From NCBI RefSeq assembly GCF_000987955.1, contig NZ_LAZU01000029.1, positions 62,001 through 126,000 on the forward strand: a DNA stretch of 64,000 nucleotides, read 5' to 3'. A model generated the notes under the pieces. It had not been told where the DNA came from. It made no database searches and was given only the letters and a program-made list of their open reading frames with translations. This DNA is from Paenibacillus sp. DMB20 (GTDB lineage Bacteria; Bacillota; Bacilli; Paenibacillales; Paenibacillaceae). Shown piece by piece: positions 43,170 through 51,134 of this stretch. The translations under genes and the position numbers were made by a program. Numbering within the stretch: the stretch's first letter is position 1; the number at the start of each line of letters is the position of its first letter.

Positions 43170-44216
43170 ATGATTAAAGCCGAGTATAAGCAAGAGTATT
43201 ATCAGGCACTGATTGAGAAAAAGACGGAATATGAGGGTCTGTTTTACGTAGGAGTCAAGACAACCGGCGTGTTCTGCCGCCCTACATGTCCGGCAAGAAA
43301 ACCAAAATACGAGAACTGCGAATTTTTTGAGACGGCCAAAGAGGCATTGCTTGCTTCCTTTCGTCCTTGCAAACGATGCCGTCCCCTTTCCCATCCAAAC
43401 CATGTTTCGGAAGTTGTCCAAATGCTTGTAGAGTCCATTGAAGAGAATCCCGAAAAACGATGGAGGGAAAGGGATTTTCAAGAATTATCGATGGATGCTT
43501 CGACGGCACGCCGTCAATTCAAAAAACGGTTCGGGATGACATTCGTTGAATATGCGCGTGCACGGCGGATGGGGATTGCCATGAAGCAAATAAGGGAGGG
43601 TGATAACGTGATCGATGCACAACTTTCTGCCGGGTATGAATCAAGCAGCGGCTTCAGGGACGCGTTTTCGCGGGTCATGGGCTCCGCTCCCAGTCAGCTT
43701 GGAAACGGTCACGTTCTGAAAGCGGCATGGCTGGATACGAGGCTGGGCCCCATGGTCGCCATTTCGGATGACGAAGCGCTTTATCTTTTGGAGTTCGTTG
43801 ATCGAAGGGGGTTGGAACGGGAGATTGAAAAGCTTAGGCAGAGAACGAAAACCGCCATTATTCCCGGTTCTGCGGACCCGATCCGATCGATCGAGCATGA
43901 GCTCAATCAATATTTTGACGGTGAATTGAAAGAATTCAAAACGCCCGTTCATTACCTTGGATCGCCGTTTCAAAAATCAGTATGGGATGAATTGAGAAAA
44001 ATTCCTGCCGGAGAAACGCGCTCCTACTCGGAAATAGCAGCCATAATCGGAAAGCCGTCTGCTTTTCGCGCGGTTGCGCGGGCCAACGGGATGAACCAGC
44101 TTGCGATTATCGTGCCGTGTCACCGTGTCATCAATAGCAATGGAGGCCTGGGAGGTTATGGCGGCGGCCTGACGCGGAAACAGTGGCTCATGAACCACGA
44201 AAAGCAAGGCAATTAA
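43170..44216 (+). CDS. ada: Ada: methylphosphotriester and O6-methylguanine repair protein/activator
   Basis: About 349 residues with the three domains of E. coli Ada. The N-terminal zinc domain has the four cysteines in FCRPTCPAR and RPCKRC, one of which takes the methyl from phosphotriesters. An AraC-type HTH region follows (AMDASTARRQF-like, VIDAQLSAGYESSSGFRDAF). The C-terminal methyltransferase carries the active-site PCHRVI and the fingerprint GETRSYSEIAAIIG. It repairs alkylated DNA and, once methylated, activates transcription. In many Bacillus species these functions are split, so the full fusion is notable but not rare. ATG 43170 follows AGGGTGG by five bases. Confidence 0.95.
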   Translation: MIKAEYKQEYYQALIEKKTEYEGLFYVGVKTTGVFCRPTCPARKPKYENCEFFETAKEALLASFRPCKRCRPLSHPNHVSEVVQMLVESIEENPEKRWRERDFQELSMDASTARRQFKKRFGMTFVEYARARRMGIAMKQIREGDNVIDAQLSAGYESSSGFRDAFSRVMGSAPSQLGNGHVLKAAWLDTRLGPMVAISDDEALYLLEFVDRRGLEREIEKLRQRTKTAIIPGSADPIRSIEHELNQYFDGELKEFKTPVHYLGSPFQKSVWDELRKIPAGETRSYSEIAAIIGKPSAFRAVARANGMNQLAIIVPCHRVINSNGGLGGYGGGLTRKQWLMNHEKQGN

Positions 44217-44241
44217 AACGGAAGCCCATTGAGTCGTTAAA

Positions 44242-44270
44242 TTGACAGTTGGAGTAGTCGATGTTATTAT
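44242..44270 (+). promoter_or_regulatory. Strong sigma-A type promoter of the leader-controlled Mef-like gene
   Basis: TTGACA (44242-44247), a 17-base spacer and TATTAT (44265-44270). Transcription would start near 44277, about 26 bases before the leader peptide ATG and about 280 before the pump gene. Confidence 0.85.
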
Positions 44271-44302
44271 CCAATATATATTTTTTAGGAGGCACGCTAT
44301 CT

Positions 44303-44329
44303 ATGTTACATTCCATGCGTTTAAGATAA
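44303..44329 (+). CDS. Leader peptide MLHSMRLR (macrolide-type ribosome-stalling uORF)
   Basis: ATG 44303 follows a perfect AGGAGG by ten bases and encodes MLHSMRLR and a stop. The sequence closely resembles the start of ErmD/ErmK leader peptides (MTHSMRLR...), where ribosomes stall at the Arg-Leu-Arg (+X+) motif when a macrolide or ketolide is in the exit tunnel. A series of hairpins and T-runs follows, ending in a clear terminator before the Mef-like pump gene. The likely role is drug-dependent relief of transcription attenuation. The leader is shorter than ErmDL but ends just after the stall motif. Confidence 0.85.
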   Translation: MLHSMRLR

Positions 44330-44338
44330 GCTGGCAAT

Positions 44339-44380
44339 AAAAAAGCGGATTTTTTTATCCACAACTGTGGGCTTTTTTTG
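44339..44380 (+). terminator. First hairpin of the attenuator
   Basis: AAAAAAGC pairs with GCTTTTTT around GGAT/ATCC and CCAC/GTGG elements; the right arm runs into seven T. It begins ten bases after the leader stop, the position expected for a structure controlled by a stalled ribosome. Confidence 0.6.
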
Positions 44381-44468
44381 AGCTGCTTATTTTTACGTAT
44401 GTAGACATAGAGCGCGATTTGGATAGCTTTTTTTTGCTATGCCTTGTATCGCCGTGTTCTCTCGTGAT

Positions 44469-44515
44469 AAATGCAGATCTAAGCCCGCAATGTGGACTTG
44501 GATCTGCATTTTTTA
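44469..44515 (+). terminator. Main attenuator terminator before the Mef-like gene
   Basis: AAATGCAGATC pairs with GATCTGCATTT, with additional AAGCCC/GGACTT pairing, followed by TTTATT. It lies 45 bases before the pump start. Confidence 0.85.
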
Positions 44516-44559
44516 TTGCCTAAAACAGAAGACAATAAAAAAATGCAGGGAGAATGGAC

Positions 44560-45771
44560 ATGATACAACAAAATTGGAAGCGAAGTTTCTTTACCATATG
44601 GGCAGGTCAGGCGGTTTCACTAATTACTAGCGCTGTCCTGCAAATGGCGATTATTTGGTATCTAACCGATACTACGGGATCTGCAATGGTACTCTCGATG
44701 GCAACAATGGTAGGTTTTTTACCTCAAGCCATTTTGGGAACCATGATCGGCGTATGGGTTGACCGTTGGAATCGAAAACTTGTTATGATCGGTGCAGACC
44801 TTATCATTGCAGCCGCAGGTGCTGCTTTGGCAGTGGTGGCACTCACCATCGACCTGCCGACATGGGTCGTGATGATCGTTTTATTTATCCGTAGTATCGG
44901 AACGGCATTTCACACACCTGCATTGAGTGCGGTAACGCCTTTGTTGGTACCCGAGGATCAACTGACGAAGTGCGCCGGATACAGCCAATCGGTACAGTCG
45001 GTAAGCTATATTTTAAGCCCTGCAATTGGAGCTTTCCTATATGCAACATGGGAACTAAACGCAATTATTGCCATTGATGTGCTGGGTGCATTAATTGCTT
45101 CGATCACCGTGGCGATGGTTGCTATTCCGAAGCAACTGACGCAAGGCGAAAGTGTTAAAAGCAACTTTTTCGAAGAAGCAAAAGAAGGCTATCGAACCTT
45201 TAGGAAATCGAAGGGATTATTTGCATTGCTTTGGATTGGTGCGCTATATTCGTTTGTCTTTATGCCGATCAATGCCTTGTTCCCTTTAATGAGCATGAGT
45301 TATTTCGGAGGAACGGCAACCCATGCTTCAATTGTTGAAATCGTCTTTGCGGTTGGAATGTTGTTTGGCAGCTTGTCGCTTGGTGTTTGGGGCGGATTCA
45401 AAAACCGCGCGCTGAGCATTATTTTTTCCATTTCTTTAATGGGAATTACGTTATTCATTTCTGGCTTGTTGCCGGTCAATGGCTTCCTTATCTTTGTTCT
45501 GTGCAGTTTCTTTATGGGCTTTTCAAGTCCATTTTACAGCGGCGTACAGATGGCTCTCATTCAAGAGAAAATTCAACCTGAATATTTAGGGCGGGTATTT
45601 GGCCTAGTGGGCAGTATGACGTCCTTCGCCATGCCGATCGGTTTGATCGTGTCAGGTATTTTTGCAGATCGTGTTGGAATTCATGCTTGGTTTATGTTAT
45701 CAGGGGGTTGCGTCATGGGAATTGCACTTCTATGCGCGATGCTTCCATCTATTCGACATTTGGATAAATAA
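44560..45771 (+). CDS. MFS efflux pump of the Mef (macrolide) type
   Basis: About 403 residues with 12 predicted membrane helices. The N-terminus (SFFTIWAGQAVSLITSAVLQ), the GVWVDRWNRKLVMIGAD motif A and FHTPALSAVTPLLVPEDQL are typical of the Mef/MFS_3 group that includes macrolide exporters. Start ATG 44560 follows GGGAG by eight bases. A strong promoter, an ErmD-like leader peptide and a terminator lie upstream, a layout known from inducible ribosome-targeting drug resistance genes. I infer a macrolide-class substrate from that leader; sequence similarity alone cannot prove it. An SDR gene follows. Confidence 0.9.
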   Translation: MIQQNWKRSFFTIWAGQAVSLITSAVLQMAIIWYLTDTTGSAMVLSMATMVGFLPQAILGTMIGVWVDRWNRKLVMIGADLIIAAAGAALAVVALTIDLPTWVVMIVLFIRSIGTAFHTPALSAVTPLLVPEDQLTKCAGYSQSVQSVSYILSPAIGAFLYATWELNAIIAIDVLGALIASITVAMVAIPKQLTQGESVKSNFFEEAKEGYRTFRKSKGLFALLWIGALYSFVFMPINALFPLMSMSYFGGTATHASIVEIVFAVGMLFGSLSLGVWGGFKNRALSIIFSISLMGITLFISGLLPVNGFLIFVLCSFFMGFSSPFYSGVQMALIQEKIQPEYLGRVFGLVGSMTSFAMPIGLIVSGIFADRVGIHAWFMLSGGCVMGIALLCAMLPSIRHLDK

Positions 45772-45792
45772 AAGGTGAAAGGAGTTATTACT

Positions 45793-45825
45793 ATGCGATA
45801 CATGCATTGGTACTTCTTTATATAA
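45793..45825 (+). CDS. Candidate second leader peptide, MRYMHWYFFI
   Basis: ATG 45793 lies eight bases after AAAGGAG and encodes ten residues rich in aromatics. It begins 22 bases after the pump stop and is followed by two mutually exclusive hairpins. This looks like a regulatory uORF for the downstream SDR, but the peptide is not one I recognise. Confidence 0.5.
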   Translation: MRYMHWYFFI

Positions 45826-45837
45826 TCCTCGCTTCTT

Positions 45838-45875
45838 AAATCGCAGGCTATCCTGCGAACAGAAAACTGCGATTT
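45838..45875 (+). other. Alternative RNA hairpins in the SDR leader
   Basis: TCGCAGG (45841) can pair with CCTGCGA (45852), or AAATCGCAG (45838) with CTGCGATTT (45867). The two foldings exclude each other because they share the left arm. Confidence 0.55.
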
Positions 45876-45893
45876 CTGAAGGAGGTTATCCTT

Positions 45894-45956
45894 ATGGAAC
45901 CATCCCCTTGGCACCGAATGAGAGCGCAACATTTCAAATGTTGTCCCGTGATATAA
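45894..45956 (+). CDS. Candidate 20-codon small ORF upstream of SDR
   Basis: ATG 45894 follows AAGGAGG by eight bases and encodes [20 protein letters not shown]. It ends 32 bases before the SDR start. It may be a leader or a small protein. Only the ribosome binding site and position support it. Confidence 0.4.
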   Translation: MEPSPWHRMRAQHFKCCPVI

Positions 45957-45988
45957 CTATATTGAATTCGGACGAGGAGATGAGAAGC

Positions 45989-46753
45989 ATGGGGAAGTTG
46001 GAAGGTAAAATCGCTTTAGTAACCGGAGCAAGCCGGGGAATCGGCCGCAGTATCGCATTGCGTCTGGCACAAGAGGGAGCATTTGTCGTCGTTCACTATG
46101 GAAGAAGACGAAACGAGGCGGAAGCCGTCGTCGACCAGATCGAGCAAAGCGGCGGGAACTCGTGCGCGATTGGCGCTGATCTGAGCACGCTTGACGGCAT
46201 TCATGATTTATTTGCGGCACTGGATAATGCCATTCGGGAACATGCGGACGGCCGCGGATTCGATATTCTTGTCAACAATGCCGGGATCGGTCAGATTCTT
46301 AGCTTTGAGGAGACAACGGAAGATTCTTTTAACGAGGTCATGAAGATAAATGTCAAAGCGCCGCTTTTTGTTACCCAGCAAGCTTTACCGCGTCTGAAAG
46401 ACGGGGGGCGCATTATTAATATTTCTTCCTTTGTAACGCGCGCGGCCTCTCCAAGCGTGTTCACCTACAGCATGACGAAAGGGGCCATCGACACCTTCAC
46501 GCTTCTTTTGGCCAAACAACTGGGGAGCCGCAACATTACGGTGAACGCCATTCAACCTGGCATCATTAACACGGAGATGAACGCCGGGACGCTGCAAGAT
46601 CCCCATGGACAAAAATATGCGGCAGGCCTCTCAACCTTCAACAGATGGGGAGAACCCGAGGATGTCGCCGATATTGCTGCCTTTCTTGCTTCGCCAGACA
46701 GCCGTTGGGTGACCGGTCAATTGCTCGATGCAAGCGGCGGATCCCACCTATAA
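45989..46753 (+). CDS. Short-chain dehydrogenase/reductase (SDR)
   Basis: About 254 residues in a Rossmann fold. The cofactor motif is [10 protein letters not shown], the structural motif NNAG, the catalytic Ser lies in INISSFVTR and the YxxxK pair in [17 protein letters not shown] after strand 2 points to NADPH. The C-terminus [12 protein letters not shown] is typical of FabG-like members. GAGGAG lies nine bases before ATG 45989; the longer frame from 45908 has no ribosome binding site. It lies 218 bases after the Mef-like pump, with small ORFs and hairpins between. Substrate unknown. Confidence 0.9.
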   Translation: MGKLEGKIALVTGASRGIGRSIALRLAQEGAFVVVHYGRRRNEAEAVVDQIEQSGGNSCAIGADLSTLDGIHDLFAALDNAIREHADGRGFDILVNNAGIGQILSFEETTEDSFNEVMKINVKAPLFVTQQALPRLKDGGRIINISSFVTRAASPSVFTYSMTKGAIDTFTLLLAKQLGSRNITVNAIQPGIINTEMNAGTLQDPHGQKYAAGLSTFNRWGEPEDVADIAAFLASPDSRWVTGQLLDASGGSHL

Positions 46754-46762
46754 GCAAATATT

Positions 46763-46798
46763 TGGGCTTCCCACATCATGTGGGAGGCTCTTTCGTTT
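46763..46798 (+). terminator. Terminator of the SDR gene
   Basis: GCTTCCCACAT pairs with ATGTGGGAGGC, followed by TCTTTCGTTTTC. Confidence 0.8.
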
Positions 46799-46837
46799 TC
46801 AACCGTTGGCAGGGATAATTTTTTTATAGGGCCGTAA

Positions 46838-46880
46838 ACAAAAAGAAACGCCCCCCGTTACTCGAAGGGCGCTTCTCCGC
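46838..46880 (-). terminator. Terminator of the 46934-48439 hydrolase
   Basis: On the minus strand AGAAGCGCCC pairs with GGGCGTTTCT and is followed by TTTTTG. Confidence 0.7.
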
Positions 46881-46933
46881 AAAAAAATTTAAGGTTACAT
46901 GTAAATGCTGCTGGGTTTCATCAACCTGTCTCT

Positions 46934-48439
46934 CTACTCTCCTTGGAGCATCGATTTCGGATACTTCACTTCCGGATAATCCTCATGGGGACCGGCCAGA
47001 AGCTTGCTTTCGATTCCGCGCAAATGTTGGTTGAAAAATTCCAGCACATAGCGGTTAACGAGCTCCGCTCCCCTTGCTCCGTCAATGCTCCCCGCCATGC
47101 CGATTTGTCCGATAAGCGGCGAATACAACGCAAGATCGGTAAAGTTGTAATGTCCGGTTCCTTCGATATATATCACCCTTCCGCCGTCTTGTTGCATTAC
47201 GCGGTCCATCAGCTTAAGCTCCAATTCCCGATTCTCCAGGATCGTGTCGAACTGTTTTCGCGTGAACTGGAGCGCCTTCAGTTCTTCGTCCGTGATCGGG
47301 GTTTTGCGGTATTTCGCCTGCTGCTCGTTTACTTTCATAAACTCTTGCGATTCTATGAACATAAACGGTTTCTTCATGTCGTCGCGGCCTTTCGTTTCGA
47401 ACACCGAACCGTCCATATTCACGCCGGCTTTGATTCGCGGGTTCGAATAAACGGCTTTAAAAGCTGCCGCTCCTCCGAAGGAGTGGCCCATCATGCCGAT
47501 GTTGTCCATATCCAGCTTTCCTTTGAATTTGCTGACGATGGCGCCGGAATTCAGCTTCTCCAATTGGTAGACGACGAATGCGGCATCCTTGTTCCACACT
47601 TGCAAAATGGCGCGGCTGTCCTCAAAAAAACGATCCTGAGACTGTACAGTAAGAAAGCCGGTCACCCGGCCGTCCGGAAAAGCGGTCGTGACCGTGCTGT
47701 AAGTATGATCGATAGCGAACACGATATAGCCGTGGCTGGCCAAATTTTCGGCCTGCGACGTATGCAAAATCCTGCCGACCCCCATGCCGTGCGACAGCAG
47801 CACCACCGGGTACGGATCGTCTGCGGGCAGCAAATCCGCATGGGCGTATGCGTTGGCCCGGCTGTATTTCCAATAGTCGAGCGCGGCCGCGGGAAGGCCC
47901 AGATAGCCGGAATAAGCTTGCATATAGGTATGGAACAGCTTTTTGTCTTGAGGGAACACCGTGCTTTTCTCGGAACTTCCGCCAGACTCCGCAGCGGGGT
48001 ACCATACCTGAACCATAAGTTCCCGTTTGTCGCCCTTTTGCTCGGTAAACGTCTCTTCCCGGTGGGTGTCGATAAAATGGAACGTTTCCGTTCCCACCCG
48101 GAACTCGCCTGAAGGCGTAGGCAAATGAAAAACCGGCAGAAGCAGCGACAAGGCAACCGATCCGCCCAACAAAACAACGAATATGGCTAATATCGTGTAA
48201 CGCAGAGGTTTCCTAACCTTTCTGCGCCCGGATAAGGCGATGACGACAAGCAGCGCGGCGACGCTATAGGCCGGAAGAATCTGCCATCTATACCCCTCAA
48301 ACAGCAGTTGCGCAGCCAACAATGCACCGCAGGCGATGCCGGCTATAACCCCGGCCGTTCGGTTCGTTTCCTTGCGGATCAGCAGCATAATCAGCACCGC
48401 GGCGCAGGACGCGACCAACAACATTTCCAATCCCCGCAT
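46934..48439 (-). CDS. Membrane-anchored alpha/beta hydrolase, PAF-acetylhydrolase type
   Basis: About 501 residues. Four hydrophobic helices occupy residues 1-115, then a hydrolase domain of the platelet-activating factor acetylhydrolase (PAF-AH p II) type: oxyanion segment VVLLSHGMGVGR, nucleophile GHSFGGAAAF, and a late histidine in GTGHYNFTD. The domain likely faces outward. Substrates are probably short-chain esters or oxidised lipids, but this is not certain. The start at 48439 follows AGGGAGAGG; a longer frame from 48487 lacks a ribosome binding site. It is alone in its transcript. Confidence 0.88.
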   Translation of the reverse strand: MRGLEMLLVASCAAVLIMLLIRKETNRTAGVIAGIACGALLAAQLLFEGYRWQILPAYSVAALLVVIALSGRRKVRKPLRYTILAIFVVLLGGSVALSLLLPVFHLPTPSGEFRVGTETFHFIDTHREETFTEQKGDKRELMVQVWYPAAESGGSSEKSTVFPQDKKLFHTYMQAYSGYLGLPAAALDYWKYSRANAYAHADLLPADDPYPVVLLSHGMGVGRILHTSQAENLASHGYIVFAIDHTYSTVTTAFPDGRVTGFLTVQSQDRFFEDSRAILQVWNKDAAFVVYQLEKLNSGAIVSKFKGKLDMDNIGMMGHSFGGAAAFKAVYSNPRIKAGVNMDGSVFETKGRDDMKKPFMFIESQEFMKVNEQQAKYRKTPITDEELKALQFTRKQFDTILENRELELKLMDRVMQQDGGRVIYIEGTGHYNFTDLALYSPLIGQIGMAGSIDGARGAELVNRYVLEFFNQHLRGIESKLLAGPHEDYPEVKYPKSMLQGE

Positions 48440-48604
48440 ACGTTCCTCTCCCTTGATCCCCGAATTTCCTTTATCGTAACAGACCAAGGTTAAAACGAAC
48501 GGAGGGTTCCGTTTAAAATTGGTTTAAATATGGGAACTGCCGCTTTGCCGCTGAATGAGTTGCCTGACGGGTACGGGTACGAAGGAATATTCTATTAACT
48601 GTGG

Positions 48605-48645
48605 CAGACAAAAAGTTCAGCCGGTTGTTTTCCGGTCGGCTTCCT
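48605..48645 (-). terminator. Terminator of the small gene 48617-48805
   Basis: On the minus strand AGCCGACCGG pairs with CCGGCT around AAAACAA and is followed by GAACTTTTTG. The stop codon of the small gene lies in the right arm. Confidence 0.65.
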
Positions 48646-48805
48646 TTTGATTCATATAAGATTTCCATTGTTTTTTAAATTTTTTAAGAAATCCTCTTTG
48701 CTTCTTTTCTTGATCCAACAGACGTAAGTATCTCATCAGCAAGCGATATCTCTGTTCATCACCATGACTATGTTTATGCATTTCGTTTAGAATGTCGATA
48801 CGCAA
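48617..48805 (-). CDS. Small basic protein of 62 residues
   Basis: A lysine- and arginine-rich helical protein (LMRYLRLLDQEKKQRGFLKK) with no recognised family. Support for a real gene is the TTG start five bases after GGGGGTGGAG and the terminator that begins at its last codons. It is divergent from the frameshifted hydrolase at 49002. Confidence 0.5.
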   Translation of the reverse strand: MRIDILNEMHKHSHGDEQRYRLLMRYLRLLDQEKKQRGFLKKFKKQWKSYMNQKEADRKTTG

Positions 48806-49001
48806 GTCTACTCCACCCCCTCACACGATCTTTATTCTAAACAACAAATCTCGACAAAATCTGAATAAACCTTTTGTCGGGAGGTGGGGGAGACATTCTC
48901 TGATATCATATTTGGATATTATTGTAGAGCAATCTATAATATAGGTTATAATGCGAGGTCTAGTACGATTAAAACGAAAATAATAATCTGAACGGATAAT
49001 A

Positions 49002-49972
49002 ATGATCATGATAAAAAAAATGCGGAAGAGACGATTAAGGATAGGAATGAAGCTCCTTCTAATCGTTCTCCTATTGCTTGGCATAGGCGGTATTTGGCAA
49101 AACGCGATGATGAAGATAGAGTCGCGCAAACATGCACCCAAAGGACAAATCTATCATATAAACGCCCATGACATGCATTTATACGGCGTCGGCAAAGGCG
49201 AAGTTACCGTTGTTTTCATTCCTGGCTCAGGAACGCCCAGTGCTTACACGGATTTTTATTATTTGCAAAACAAACTGCAGCCTTATTCCAGGACGGTAAG
49301 CTATGACCATGCCGGATTTGGTTGGAGCGGGAAAACGGATATCCCAAGAACAATCGACACTGTGGTGGATGAACTGCACGAGTTGCTGCAGAAAGCAGGC
49401 GAGAACCCCCCTTACATTCTTGTAGGGCATTCCTTAGCTTCACTGGAGGCAATTCGTTATGCTCAAAAATACCCGGGTGAGGTAAAAGGAATCGTGTTAT
49501 TGGATGGCGGGAGTCCGGAATATTATGCGAAAGATTCCGAGACGAAGTCATATTGGATTAACCGGATTTTTGCGGGCTTCCGAGCGACAGGAGTGATCAG
49601 GCATTAGGCAATGCCGGATTACTTCTTCCGCTTACAGGTGAGAACATACGCAATGAGTCGCTTCCGGATGAGATTAAAAGCATAGACGCCGCCATGTACT
49701 ATAATCATGTCGGGGAGTACAGCAACGTAAATGCTATACGGCTTATTAATGAAAATGCACAGGCAGTCATTGAAGCAGGGCATTTAAAGGATATTCCGCT
49801 TCTTATTTTATCATCGGATAGCGGCGGTGATTGGGAAGAAGTTCAGAGACAACTATTGCATTGGTCTAATCAGAGTGAACAGGAGACTTTGCCTCATTCC
49901 GAGCATTATATTCATTGGTCTAACCAAGAAGCCGTTTCAGAAAAAATATTGAACATGCTAAATCTTAACTAA
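49002..49972 (+). pseudogene. Alpha/beta hydrolase with single-base frameshift
   Basis: Two frames make one secreted or membrane-anchored alpha/beta hydrolase of about 322 residues. The first has an N-terminal helix (MKLLLIVLLLLGIGGI), the oxyanion segment VFIPGSGTPSAY and the nucleophile elbow ILVGHSLASLEAIRYA; it breaks at ATGVIRH. The second resumes ALGNAGLLLPLTGENIRNES and carries the late histidine in LPHSEHYIHW. One G is missing near 49599-49602 (ATCAGGCATTA instead of ATCAGGGCATTA). With that base the frame is continuous. A -10 TATAAT lies at 48947-48952. Confidence 0.88.
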
Positions 49973-49991
49973 GGTGCGTTTAATGCGGCGT

Positions 49992-50052
49992 TGTTAAAGC
50001 AAAAGCAGTCGGTTTCCTTGTGAGCGGAACGGACTGCTTTTTGCTTTATGGC
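49992..50052 (+). terminator. Terminator after the hydrolase
   Basis: AAAGCAAAAGCAGTC pairs with GACTGCTTTTTGCTTT, with further pairing of GGTTTC with GGAAC-like bases inside. Confidence 0.8.
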
Positions 50053-50090
50053 CTATAAGTATAGGAGGGAGTTTTACGAGTTGTCTTATT

Positions 50091-51026
50091 TCAGGTGGTT
50101 TTGCTGACTTCCTTCCTTGCTTGCTTGCCTCTGAGCACGAAGCTCTTCAAATTATCTATGTTGATCACAACGATTCCGATGATGATCGTGATTCCGCCGA
50201 CCACCGATAAAACCGAAACTGGCTCATCGTATAAAACGGCGCCAAGGCAAAGGGCAATCAACGGCGAGATATAGAGCCAGGTGGATGGAAACACGGGATT
50301 GGTTTTGGCGATCAGCCAATAAAAGATGGTGTGTCCTATCATGGACCCCGCGATGACTAAATATAAAAGAGACGAAACGGCGTTTGGAGCAAGCATGATT
50401 TCAATGTCGATTTTTTCCGTGAATAAGGACAAAACTAGAAGCAGCCCTCCGCCATACATCATCTGAGCCGCATTCAAAGCGATGGGAGACGTATCTTGAA
50501 ACCGCTGCACGACATGCCGCGAATATACGGCACCGGCGGAATAAAAGACTTGGCCCAATAGTACAGCCGCGCATCCAAGCACCCAAAGCGTGCTGAAGGT
50601 AACGGTAAGGCCGGGCAAAAGCAGAAAAACGACGCCGGCGGACCCGATAAGGCAGCCTGCCAAGGAGCTGACCGGAAGCCGCTTCCGGGTTATGGCGGAT
50701 TGAAGCAATACAATCATGAGGGGAGCCGTTGCCGACAAGATGGCCGCAATCCCTGAGCTCAAATACTGTTCGGCCCAGTATAGCGTTGCGAACACGCCGA
50801 AGGTTAGTCCCGCACCCGTCAATAACATCTCTTTGCGGAGCAGAAGGGACCACTTCGCTTTTCGTTTGACGACCATATATAACAAAAGGATGCTTCCAGC
50901 CAGCAAAAAACGGAGGCCAGCCGAGAAAAAAGGAGGTGCTCCCGCATCGATCCCTACTTTAATCGCTAAAAAGGTCGTCCCGAAAATCAGGCACATCAGC
51001 AAATAATTCATCAATATCATGTCCAT
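50091..51026 (-). CDS. EamA/DMT-family exporter
   Basis: A 311-residue protein with ten predicted membrane helices in two EamA repeats (first NYLLMCLIFGTTFLAIKVG; second ending PVSVLSVVGGITIIIGIVV). DMT proteins of this group export amino acids or related metabolites. It is divergent from a MocR-type regulator whose aminotransferase domain may sense an amino compound; such EamA-MocR pairs are common. The shared 108-base gap holds two direct repeats upstream of the regulator's -10 box. The start is well placed, with AGGAGG six to nine bases upstream. Confidence 0.9.
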   Translation of the reverse strand: MDMILMNYLLMCLIFGTTFLAIKVGIDAGAPPFFSAGLRFLLAGSILLLYMVVKRKAKWSLLLRKEMLLTGAGLTFGVFATLYWAEQYLSSGIAAILSATAPLMIVLLQSAITRKRLPVSSLAGCLIGSAGVVFLLLPGLTVTFSTLWVLGCAAVLLGQVFYSAGAVYSRHVVQRFQDTSPIALNAAQMMYGGGLLLVLSLFTEKIDIEIMLAPNAVSSLLYLVIAGSMIGHTIFYWLIAKTNPVFPSTWLYISPLIALCLGAVLYDEPVSVLSVVGGITIIIGIVVINIDNLKSFVLRGKQARKEVSKTT

Positions 51027-51061
51027 TCCTCCTTGTGTTTTTATATAATAAGCGGGAAGGA

Positions 51062-51111
51062 ATAGAACAGTTATACGGGGATAGAACAGAGCTGGACGAA
51101 TCCTTTATAAT
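51062..51111. promoter_or_regulatory. Direct repeats and -10 box in the EamA/MocR divergent region
   Basis: ATAGAACAG occurs at 51062-51070 and 51081-51089, 19 bases apart on one face of the helix; TATAAT lies at 51106-51111. MocR regulators such as GabR and PdxR bind direct repeats in such positions. Confidence 0.65.
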
Positions 51112-51134
51112 GTAGGGAAAGGGAGGGAGGCCAT

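Noticed and set aside
46943..48112. A 389-codon plus-strand open frame
   Set aside because: It runs antisense to the PAF-acetylhydrolase-like gene, which has clear motifs; the plus frame has none.
48811..48897. Apparent pairing of a C-rich and a G-rich tract around a CGACAAAA/TTTTGTCG hairpin
   Set aside because: The outer tracts do not pair exactly; the G-rich side on the minus strand is simply the ribosome binding site of the small gene.
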